Source of the DNA: Steroidobacteraceae bacterium
Lineage (GTDB): Bacteria > Pseudomonadota > Gammaproteobacteria > Steroidobacterales > Steroidobacteraceae
Direction of reading: 5' to 3'
Assembly: GCA_025927665.1 (NCBI GenBank)
Contig: JAICKZ010000075.1
Location: forward strand, 1-11,589
Length of the DNA: 11,589 nucleotides
The position numbers and the translations under genes were made by a program. Positions 1-5,865 of the stretch are shown here, piece after piece; the first letter of the stretch is position 1; every line of letters starts with the position of its first letter. The notes beneath the pieces are model-generated. The model worked only from the letters and a program-made list of their open reading frames with translations, was not told the DNA's origin and did not search any database.

Positions 1-1379
1 ATTTTTCCCTTTACATCCAATCGCACTCGCGCAGTCGCCGCACCCACATTGGTAGGATAAACGGCAGTAGCACAACCCATACCAATCAACCATTCGCCAT
101 CGCGCATTGAAGCGGGACGACGATCGCGTGCATACCAATTAAATGCTTTTGCACCGTGGTCATAACATTGCATTAAGTGACGACTGCTAAATGGCTTGCC
201 ATTAATAGGTTCTATGTTGATATCGTTGATGCGTCGTAATTCAATTGGATCTTTATTCAACTGATATGCAAGTTCATCTATCACGCTTTCCAACGGAAAT
301 ATATATGGAACCTCTGGCGGCGAACGCATATACGACGGAGTCTGTCGATCTGCTTTTACCAAGTTCACTTTGGTTAACACAGTTGCATAACCATACAATC
401 GTGAAGTAGTTTCAGTGCCGGCAACTGCATAGTTGTCAGAGCGCGAAGTCAATTCCCAACTTTCATGGCCATACGCGGTAATTTTTCCATCAGCAGTTGC
501 GCCCAAGCGCACATGATGACGCGTTGGTGCACGATAAGGCTGTGTGGTAAATCCTTGTTCTCTGGATACGACACACCGTACTGGACGCTTAACTTGTTTT
601 GCAGCGTAAGCGACAATCGCGGTGCGCGGTGTAACGGCACCTTTTGAGCCGAATGCACCCCCTATATAAGGGCTAATGACACGCACATTCATGGCATCCA
701 TATTAAGTTGCCGCGCAATTTCATTTCGCAGGCCGTGTACGTTTTGAGTGGGCTCGTATACAGTCAACTTGTCGTCATTCCACATGGCAGTGGTGGAAAA
801 CAATTCAATTGGATTGTGTGTTTGAGTGGGGGTCAAATATTCAGCATCAACTTTTATAGGCGCATCTTGCCATGCACGAGAAAAATCCCCAGTGCTCGGA
901 TCTTTTTTGAGACGCGACGCATTGCCTGCGGCGGGAATGGTTTCGGTTCCCAACGAATCAAGATTCGCACTGGGTTGTTGCTCGCGATACTTGGCCGTCA
1001 CCTTTTTTGCCGCCGCTTCCGCTGCCTGAAAAGTTTCTGCAATGACCAATGCGATAATCTGCCCGTCATGCCATATCTTCCGTGAATGCAATGGTGCTAC
1101 CGATGTGTAATTGGACTTCGCAAGTTCTGGCTTTTGCAGCTCATCCACATCACCATAACTGATCACCGCCAATACATTTGGCATTGCACGCGCGGCATCA
1201 AGCTCTATCGACTCCACCTCACCGCGAGCGATAGTGCCCGTGACCAATACTGCGTAAGCAAGATTGCCAATTGGAAAATCCGCGGGATAACACGCTTCCC
1301 CAGTTACTTTGATTCTGCCATCGATGCGCGGCAATGGTTCGCCTTGATTGGCATCGGGTTTGGGAGTGGCTTGACTCAT
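1..1379 (-). CDS. paoC: Molybdopterin-binding subunit of PaoABC-type aldehyde oxidoreductase (partial, C-terminus missing)
   Basis: This is the large catalytic subunit of a xanthine oxidase family enzyme. It holds the molybdenum cofactor (a cytosine dinucleotide form in E. coli PaoC) and oxidises aldehydes to carboxylic acids in the periplasm. The frame is open for 459 codons without a stop and runs off the left edge; E. coli PaoC is about 730 residues, so roughly 270 are missing, including the catalytic Glu region. Visible family marks are the N-terminal PRIDGRIKVTGEA (about 17-29), the glycine-rich cofactor loop GGAFGSKG at 240-247, PYRAPTRHHVRLGA near 288-301, and YMRSPPEVPYIFPLES near 350-365, matching the usual MRAPGE-type segment. 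The ATG overlaps the paoB stop as ATGA, and AAAGGA (1392-1387) lies 7 bases upstream, so translation is probably coupled. It has no signal peptide, as expected for a subunit exported with PaoA. Family assignment is firm; the exact substrate is unknown. Confidence 0.93.
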   Translation of the reverse strand, partial: MSQATPKPDANQGEPLPRIDGRIKVTGEACYPADFPIGNLAYAVLVTGTIARGEVESIELDAARAMPNVLAVISYGDVDELQKPELAKSNYTSVAPLHSRKIWHDGQIIALVIAETFQAAEAAAKKVTAKYREQQPSANLDSLGTETIPAAGNASRLKKDPSTGDFSRAWQDAPIKVDAEYLTPTQTHNPIELFSTTAMWNDDKLTVYEPTQNVHGLRNEIARQLNMDAMNVRVISPYIGGAFGSKGAVTPRTAIVAYAAKQVKRPVRCVVSREQGFTTQPYRAPTRHHVRLGATADGKITAYGHESWELTSRSDNYAVAGTETTSRLYGYATVLTKVNLVKADRQTPSYMRSPPEVPYIFPLESVIDELAYQLNKDPIELRRINDINIEPINGKPFSSRHLMQCYDHGAKAFNWYARDRRPASMRDGEWLIGMGCATAVYPTNVGAATARVRLDVKGK

Positions 1380-2395
1380 ATTTTTATCCTTTGAACCTCA
1401 AGCAATGCACGCACAATGGTTTGTTTACCAATGGGCACTTTGAACGCGTTGTATTCTCCTGTTATTGCATTTTCAAAAGCAGCGTCAGCCGCCAACGTTG
1501 CTGATCTTTCATCCAATACTTTTCCTTTCAATATTTTTTCGGCCGCTTGCGCACGCCACGGGATGGTGGCAACGCCACCCAAGGCAATGCGACAGTCATG
1601 CACAACATTGTTTTCCATATGAAGCGCGACTGCAGCAGAGGTAATGGCAAATTGATATGAACGTCGATCACGTACTTTTATATAACAAGCGCGTCGCATC
1701 CAAGGGCCAGCAGGTACATTGATAAACGTGATTAATTCACCCGGCTGCAAGCTATTTTCAATATGCGGCGTTGTTCCGGGTAAAGTATGTAAGTTTGCAA
1801 ATGGAATATGACGCGCACCATTTGCGCCACCGATGATTTCAATCGTTGCATCCAATGCGATGAGTGCTTGTGCAAAATCACCTGCATAAGTTGCGATACA
1901 ATGATTGCTAACACCCAGTATCGCATGTTGTCGATTTATTCCCGCAAGCGCGCTGCAACCACTGTTGGGGTTACGTTTATTGCATGGCCAAGATGTTTCG
2001 CGAAAGTACTCACAGCGAGTGCGTTGCAATATATTTCCGCCCAACGTTGCCATGTTACGAATTTGTCGCGATGCCGCAGTGACTAAGGTATCGCGAATAA
2101 GTGGATACTGCGACTGTACGATGGGATCATCTTCCGCTTCACTCATTTTCACCAATGCACCGAATCGTATGCCTCGATCCGTGTGTTCTATTTGTTTTAA
2201 GCGCGCATCGGATAAATGATTGATATCGATAAGCCATTTTGGGCGAAGTACTTCCAGCGTCATATAATCCGTCATATTGGTGCCACCAGCGATATATTGC
2301 GCTGCCGATTGCAAATCGCTGGCATGCGCATGCGAACGAATCAGTTGTGTGGCAACTTGAGGATCTGCAGCGCGTTGATAATTGAATATTTCCAT
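1376..2395 (-). CDS. paoB: FAD and 4Fe-4S subunit of PaoABC-type aldehyde oxidoreductase
   Basis: Medium subunit that carries FAD and passes electrons from the molybdenum centre and 2Fe-2S clusters to an acceptor. The 339-residue product has an FAD-binding AGGTN motif at 36-40, the second flavin-binding region at IRNMATLGGNIL (112-123), and a CO-dehydrogenase flavoprotein C-terminal domain from about 225. A loop carries cysteines at 128, 138, 147 and 166, with QRTRC, PCNKR and SGC around them. In PaoB of E. coli the same loop and cysteine spacing bind an extra 4Fe-4S cluster that is absent from ordinary xanthine dehydrogenase FAD subunits. I chose the ATG at 2395 because MEIFNYQRA matches the family start and lies 2 bases after the paoA stop; the frame also stays open to an upstream ATG at 2470, but those 25 residues fall inside paoA and look unlike the family. 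The stop overlaps the paoC start. Confidence 0.94.
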   Translation of the reverse strand: MEIFNYQRAADPQVATQLIRSHAHASDLQSAAQYIAGGTNMTDYMTLEVLRPKWLIDINHLSDARLKQIEHTDRGIRFGALVKMSEAEDDPIVQSQYPLIRDTLVTAASRQIRNMATLGGNILQRTRCEYFRETSWPCNKRNPNSGCSALAGINRQHAILGVSNHCIATYAGDFAQALIALDATIEIIGGANGARHIPFANLHTLPGTTPHIENSLQPGELITFINVPAGPWMRRACYIKVRDRRSYQFAITSAAVALHMENNVVHDCRIALGGVATIPWRAQAAEKILKGKVLDERSATLAADAAFENAITGEYNAFKVPIGKQTIVRALLEVQRIKI

Positions 2396-2397
2396 CG

Positions 2398-3042
2398 CTA
2401 ACTTTTCTTCATCAACGGCTGCGCCTGTTGAATCGCCGCGACAATATTTGGATACGCCGCACAACGACAAATATTGCCACTCATATATTCACGAATGTTT
2501 TGCGCATTATTCGCATGTCCTTCATGCACACAGGCCACCGCAGACATGATTTGTCCAGGCGTGCAATACCCACATTGGAAAGCATCATGATCAACAAATG
2601 CCTGCTGCATTGGATGAAGCTTGTCCGTTGAATTGGCCAACCCCTCAATGGTAGTAATATCGCGCCCGTCATTCATCACGGCGAAACTTAAGCAAGACAA
2701 CATGCGTTGCCCATCAACGTGCACCGTGCAAGCGCCACATTGGCCATGTGCGCAACCTTTCTTGGTGCCACAAAGCCCGAGATGATCGCGTAGCGCATCA
2801 AGCAACGTAGTGCGAGAGTCGACACTGATAACATGCGATTGCTGATTCACACGCAAGGTAACAACTGAAAACCCCATTGGAACAGTTTGGCTAGTTGCGC
2901 TCAAACCATCTTTATCTGCAATGCTCGGGATGGAATCTGTGGCGTGAGTCATCAACGGTAAACTTGCAACCGATGCGGCGCCGCAAATGAACTGACGACG
3001 ATTAAGTGACTGCGAGGGCTCTTCGAGATCATCAATAGCCAT
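2398..3042 (-). CDS. paoA: Tat-exported 2Fe-2S subunit of PaoABC-type aldehyde oxidoreductase
   Basis: Small iron-sulfur subunit of 214 residues (E. coli PaoA is about 229). It begins with a twin-arginine signal: NRRQFI at 14-19, then a hydrophobic stretch to about residue 31 and a likely cleavage after THA (34). This signal is what would carry the folded heterotrimer to the periplasm. A plant-ferredoxin-type 2Fe-2S domain follows, with cysteines 97, 102, 105 and 117, then the helical 2Fe-2S domain with cysteines 157 and 160 (FQCGYC) and 192 and 194 (GNICRC). All eight ligands are present. GAGGT at 3053-3049 lies 6 bases before the ATG and supports this start. It is the first gene of the operon, so its promoter should lie in 3043-3244. 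A PaoD/XdhC-type cofactor chaperone would be expected beyond paoC, outside the window. Confidence 0.95.
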   Translation of the reverse strand: MAIDDLEEPSQSLNRRQFICGAASVASLPLMTHATDSIPSIADKDGLSATSQTVPMGFSVVTLRVNQQSHVISVDSRTTLLDALRDHLGLCGTKKGCAHGQCGACTVHVDGQRMLSCLSFAVMNDGRDITTIEGLANSTDKLHPMQQAFVDHDAFQCGYCTPGQIMSAVACVHEGHANNAQNIREYMSGNICRCAAYPNIVAAIQQAQPLMKKS

Positions 3043-3244
3043 ACACAGACCTCATTTTGCTTTACTACGTGACACGCGAAGCCAATGCTGCTTCAACAAA
3101 CTTGATCATGGCTGCCGCAACGGCGTAATTGGAGAATGAAAGTATTCTACGAGTCTTCTTAAAGCCTCATAACATCGGTTATTTGTCATCCATTGTCGGA
3201 CGTTACTGACCATACCAAAACAAGCCTGAATACTATCGAATTTC
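3043..3244. other. Intergenic region between paoA and the CHAD gene
   Basis: About 200 bases lie upstream of paoA and downstream of the CHAD gene stop. The only clear signal is the paoA ribosome binding site GAGGT at 3053-3049. I could not pick out a convincing -35/-10 pair for paoA, nor a terminator for the gene to the right. A short ATAAC-N4-GTTAT inverted repeat at 3169-3182 is too small to interpret. Confidence 0.5.
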
Positions 3245-4123
3245 TCAGGACTGAACTAACTGTGCGCCAACCATGTGCGCTATTTTTCTCGCTTTGTATG
3301 CACTCAATTTTTTTGCGGCCTTGATTGATTTTTTCGTCAGCTTCCGATGTTGTTGCCTCATTGTTTTAAGCAGTGCTTCAAGTGCCGTTGACGATGGAGT
3401 ATTTCTGGTCAGTGATTTGAAACTCGCTAAGTTCGCACTTAGTAATACTAGATCACGATCGCGGCCAAGGTGCTTAGCCATTTTTCGTATACATTTAATA
3501 TAACGCTGCAATTTTTTTGATGAGAAATTGAGAATTTCCAACTGGCTTGCAAGACACTTACTCTGCTTGCGTAACTCATGTAACGCCACATCAGTCGCGG
3601 ATTGATGAGCAATTGCAAACGACTTTTGCATTTTTTTATATGCACGCTTTATGTTCGTCACCGTATCATCCGCATTCACCTTATTGATTCGCTGTATGTT
3701 CTTGATGACTCCTTGTAATTTAGGTGACCAGAAAAGCAACTGCTTTGATTTTAACTGTCTACGAGCATTCAAATGTTCACGTTTCAAGTAAGTCTGAAAT
3801 GGCGAGAGCGCGTTGCTTTTAGAAATGGTAAGACGTGTCATTAAGGCATCGAAGGTATCAACAGCCACCTTGGTGTCGCGAACTTCAACCAACTCACGAC
3901 CGGCATCACGCAAAATCAAATTATAACGTCGATAGCTTTGCTTGGAGAGTGGCCCGCGAAGAAGCCTCAGCATTGAACGGCTCAATTTAATTTTCTTGCG
4001 TAATTGATGAACTTGTCTGTCGGAAAGGCTGCGTCGCTTCAACTGCGTCGCTATCTTGTGTAGCGAAGATAGAGTCGCTTGTTTGATACGAATTGAATCG
4101 AACCTGTCAGTGGATTTGTTCAC
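3245..4123 (-). CDS. CHAD domain protein
   Basis: A 292-residue, very Lys/Arg-rich, all-helical protein with two CHAD half-repeats. The first half has the HxxRK motif at H39, R42 and K43 and EVRDTKV near 80-86; the second has H182, R185 and K186 and LGRDRDLVLL at 219-228. CHAD domains are conserved histidine, helical domains that bind inorganic polyphosphate through basic surfaces and are often linked to CYTH phosphatases or polyphosphate granules. No CYTH domain is fused here and no signal peptide is visible, so it is probably cytoplasmic. The start codon is GTG: the frame upstream reaches a stop at 4157-4159 with no ATG, and the next Met is residue 51, past the first motif. No strong ribosome binding site is seen. 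It points away from the small acidic gene across a 349-base gap. Family assignment is firm; polyphosphate binding is inferred from the family. Confidence 0.88.
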   Translation of the reverse strand: MNKSTDRFDSIRIKQATLSSLHKIATQLKRRSLSDRQVHQLRKKIKLSRSMLRLLRGPLSKQSYRRYNLILRDAGRELVEVRDTKVAVDTFDALMTRLTISKSNALSPFQTYLKREHLNARRQLKSKQLLFWSPKLQGVIKNIQRINKVNADDTVTNIKRAYKKMQKSFAIAHQSATDVALHELRKQSKCLASQLEILNFSSKKLQRYIKCIRKMAKHLGRDRDLVLLSANLASFKSLTRNTPSSTALEALLKTMRQQHRKLTKKSIKAAKKLSAYKARKIAHMVGAQLVQS

Positions 4124-4394
4124 GATGTCGATATATTCGTGTGCTGATGTGCAGTTTTAATATGGCAGATTGTTTTATCTTGGTTCTGTTCAAAGGAACT
4201 CTATTCAATTCAGACAACTGCACTCAATTCACACCCGCGGCGTCATCGAAGCTCGAACTATAGATAATTGAACTGAATAACGTCTATCGGAAGACTTGCC
4301 AAATAAGTGCGTAAGAAACAGCTTACAGTTTGCCAGGATGGCTTCTACTTTCTGCATCCATAGTGGTCTGTAACTATCCAATCAGGACTATTCA

Positions 4395-4419
4395 TATCTG
4401 TCGTTATAGGCAACAGATA
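4395..4419. repeat. Inverted repeat upstream of the acidic-protein gene
   Basis: TATCTGT (4395-4401) and ACAGATA (4413-4419) are perfect 7-bp inverted arms separated by 11 bases. The right arm ends 53 bases before the ATG at 4473. This could be a dimeric repressor or activator site, or a small hairpin in the leader. The arms are short, so chance is possible. Confidence 0.45.
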
Positions 4420-4436
4420 ATGCGGAGTGATTCGAT

Positions 4437-4464
4437 TCTTCTTTACCGGATCTTCTTTACCGGA
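4437..4464 (+). repeat. Exact 14-bp tandem duplication containing the ribosome binding site
   Basis: TCTTCTTTACCGGA occurs twice head to tail (4437-4450 and 4451-4464) with no mismatch. The GGA of the second copy continues as GGAG (4462-4465), which lies 7 bases before the ATG at 4473 and is the likely ribosome binding site. The first copy puts another GGA 14 bases further upstream. Replication slippage is the simplest origin. Confidence 0.9.
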
Positions 4465-4472
4465 GTACTGTT

Positions 4473-4733
4473 ATGTTGAGAATACATCCTGTTATTAAAA
4501 ATCAATTCACATACGACTCGGTAAGCACTGAGGTGTATGACGATTTTGATGATATTGATTCAAGCGTCGAAACTCTGGATACAGAGGACTATGCGGATAT
4601 GGAGAAGGTGATCAGAGATTCTGGCCGCTTCTTTGTCGATGACGATGATCCAAGTGCGCTGGAGTTTGATCCTGATTCTGATATAGACAGCGAAACCAGC
4701 TTTGAAGATGATGAGGGATTATTCGGGCACTGA
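4473..4733 (+). CDS. Small strongly acidic protein of unknown function
   Basis: An 86-residue protein that I do not recognise. By count it has 20 Asp and 8 Glu against 5 Lys/Arg. Acidic clusters lie at 23-29 (DDFDDID), 56-59 (DDDD), 66-72 (DPDSDID) and 78-81 (EDDE), with Phe, Tyr, Ile and Leu spaced between them. It has no signal peptide, membrane segment or cysteine. GGAG sits 7 bases before the ATG, and the bias toward acidic residues is consistent over the whole frame, which supports a real gene. It starts 349 bases from a very basic CHAD protein transcribed the other way and converges on a basic DUF3175 gene 32 bases downstream. A disordered binding partner of a basic protein, a metal-binding protein, or a nucleic-acid mimic are possible, but none is shown by the sequence. 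Confidence 0.7.
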   Translation: MLRIHPVIKNQFTYDSVSTEVYDDFDDIDSSVETLDTEDYADMEKVIRDSGRFFVDDDDPSALEFDPDSDIDSETSFEDDEGLFGH

Positions 4734-4765
4734 TTAATGTAAATAGTTAATGCAGCAATATGATG

Positions 4766-5107
4766 TTAGGCCTTGCCAAACAGCTTGCGTAATTCCTGTT
4801 TCGCTGCATCTAAATGTTTACGTTGTGCTTCGGGTAGATGTGCTCCGGCGCGATTTTCATAAAATGTAAGCATTGACATTGCGGAACGAAAGGGTGATGA
4901 CTTCTTACGCGTGCTTTTTTCGGCTGAGTGTTTAAGCGACGTGGCAATACTTTTGGGATCGGTGCGAGTAAATACTCCCTGATCAAGATCGAGTGCATCG
5001 CTGGTTTCGGTGACGTGTTGCGACCAGCGTTTAACAGGCGTCTTTGATGTTTTTGAATGATTCGCCTTTGGCTTGCGTTTAGCGTGCGATGCAGTTTGAG
5101 TGGTCAT
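4766..5107 (-). CDS. DUF3175 family protein
   Basis: A 113-residue protein with a basic, probably flexible tail (residues 1-26, rich in Lys, Arg, Ser and Thr) followed by a full DUF3175 domain from about 27 to the end. Recognisable family segments are RWSQHVTETSDALDL (27-41), GVFTRTDPKSIATSLKHSAE (44-63), SSPFRSAMSMLTFYENRAG (70-88) and a C-terminal amphipathic helix ending in LRKLFGK. The function of DUF3175 is not known to me. No signal peptide or membrane segment is seen, and the basic tail would allow nucleic acid contact, which is inference. AGAGG (5117-5113) lies 5 bases before the ATG. The gene converges on the acidic-protein gene with 32 bases between stops and no visible terminator. 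A perfect palindrome sits 58 bases upstream of the start and may be its operator. Confidence 0.85.
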   Translation of the reverse strand: MTTQTASHAKRKPKANHSKTSKTPVKRWSQHVTETSDALDLDQGVFTRTDPKSIATSLKHSAEKSTRKKSSPFRSAMSMLTFYENRAGAHLPEAQRKHLDAAKQELRKLFGKA

Positions 5108-5164
5108 GTCAACCTCTTATGTATATGGTTGTCATTTAATATATCGATAACAATCTTGATGAGA

Positions 5165-5180
5165 TTTCTCAGCTGAGAAA
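5165..5180. promoter_or_regulatory. Perfect 16-bp palindrome upstream of the DUF3175 gene
   Basis: TTTCTCAGCTGAGAAA is a complete palindrome with no mismatch, 58 bases upstream of the DUF3175 start at 5107. As RNA it would give only a 6-bp stem with a 4-base loop and lacks a following U-run in the minus direction, so a protein-binding operator is more likely than a terminator. Its half-site CTGAGAAA recurs in the tandem repeat at 5275-5289. Confidence 0.5.
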
Positions 5181-5259
5181 AAATATTTCAGCCGTTGCAT
5201 ATTAAACGCTGCAAGCATCAGAAAGTTCCATCCTCTTCACCCATATATCGCACGCTTTT

Positions 5260-5289
5260 TTCATACCTAAGAAATTCATACCTGAGAAA
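5260..5289. repeat. 15-bp tandem repeat after the LpoP-like gene
   Basis: TTCATACCTAAGAAA (5260-5274) is followed directly by TTCATACCTGAGAAA (5275-5289), differing at one base. The repeat ends 9 bases beyond the stop of the lipoprotein gene (minus strand). It looks like a slippage duplication that has since gained one substitution. No hairpin terminator is formed by it. Confidence 0.88.
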
Positions 5290-5298
5290 GTGATGCGT

Positions 5299-5838
5299 TT
5301 ACTTCGGTAACAGTGTTTCAGCCTTCGCTTCAGCTTGTTGCGCTTCATTGCTTTTATTTTGGGCGCGCAAACTATTTGCAATCATGCGCCACGCATTGCC
5401 CTGTGTACGTGGATCGCCATTGGCAAGCATCAGTGCCTTGCGAGCCAGACTTTCGGCCTGTGAGTAATTTTGTTCATGCATACGAACCTGTGCATATTCA
5501 ATCCAAAGTAACGGATTGTTCGGTTCAATACGTAGTGCGCGCTCAATCGTCACGGCTGCCATGATGGAGTTATTAGAAGCAAGTTGCGTATGCGCTTGAG
5601 CAACCAATGCGGTGGACGCAGCATTCAATATGAAACTACGCGTTGGCGCTGCAGGTAACGGTTCAGCCGGTGCGGCGATGATTTGGGGCGCGGTGGTTTG
5701 ATTGGATTGTGTGGTGTTCGACCCTTCAGTACCAACAGGCACTGCCGTGGTATTGGTGTTTGAGCGAATCGCTGGAGTTGAGCAGCCGCTCAACAATATC
5801 AACACTACGCAAAGAAGTTTCGATGTAATCCTATTCAT
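5299..5838 (-). CDS. TPR lipoprotein, probable activator of PBP1b (LpoP-like)
   Basis: A 179-residue lipoprotein. The signal peptide ends in the lipobox LLSGC with Cys19 as lipidation site; Ser at +2 favours sorting to the outer membrane. Residues 20-67 form a linker rich in Thr, Asn, Gln, Pro and Ala, long enough to reach toward the cell wall. Residues about 70-175 form about three TPR helix pairs (for example ALRIEPNNPLLWIEYAQVRM, then NYSQAESLARKALMLA). In Pseudomonas the TPR lipoprotein LpoP, encoded beside the PBP1b gene, activates that synthase; the same size, architecture and neighbour are seen here. The start lies 27 bases after the mrcB stop, so the two are probably cotranscribed. 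Upstream of the ATG there is only a weak AAAG ribosome binding site. The lipoprotein/TPR call is strong; the activator role rests on context and family. Confidence 0.82.
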   Translation of the reverse strand: MNRITSKLLCVVLILLSGCSTPAIRSNTNTTAVPVGTEGSNTTQSNQTTAPQIIAAPAEPLPAAPTRSFILNAASTALVAQAHTQLASNNSIMAAVTIERALRIEPNNPLLWIEYAQVRMHEQNYSQAESLARKALMLANGDPRTQGNAWRMIANSLRAQNKSNEAQQAEAKAETLLPK

Positions 5839-5865
5839 AGCTTTAATTATAGACTCATTTAATTC

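Larger units (their letters stand above)
4124..4472. other. Divergent intergenic region, CHAD gene / acidic-protein gene
   Basis: This 349-base stretch must contain the promoters for both divergent genes. I see no further coding sequence. It holds a 7-bp-arm inverted repeat at 4395-4419, a 14-bp tandem duplication at 4437-4464, and a loose inverted similarity between TTCAATT at 4204-4210 and AATTGAA at 4266-4272. No sigma-70 promoter with good elements and spacing could be assigned for either gene. No tRNA or riboswitch was recognised. Confidence 0.6.

Noticed and set aside
449..658. Open frame of 69 codons on the minus strand, and plus-strand frames at 708-1394
   Set aside because: They lie inside the paoC reading frame, which matches its family along its whole length; these are shadow frames.
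2396..2470. N-terminal extension of PaoB starting at an ATG at 2470
   Set aside because: The 25 extra residues overlap the 3' end of paoA in another frame and do not resemble PaoB; the ATG at 2395 fits the family start and the operon joint.
3169..3182. ATAAC-N4-GTTAT inverted repeat upstream of paoA
   Set aside because: Five-bp arms are common by chance, there is no U-run, and it is far from any recognisable promoter element.
4124..4472. Possible tRNA, small RNA or riboswitch in the longest intergenic gap
   Set aside because: No tRNA T-loop motif, no long stem and no known aptamer pattern could be seen; only short repeats are present.
5165..5180. Palindrome as a rho-independent terminator
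   Set aside because: The stem would be only 6 AT-rich base pairs, and no gene ends just upstream of it in the direction in which a U-run would follow.
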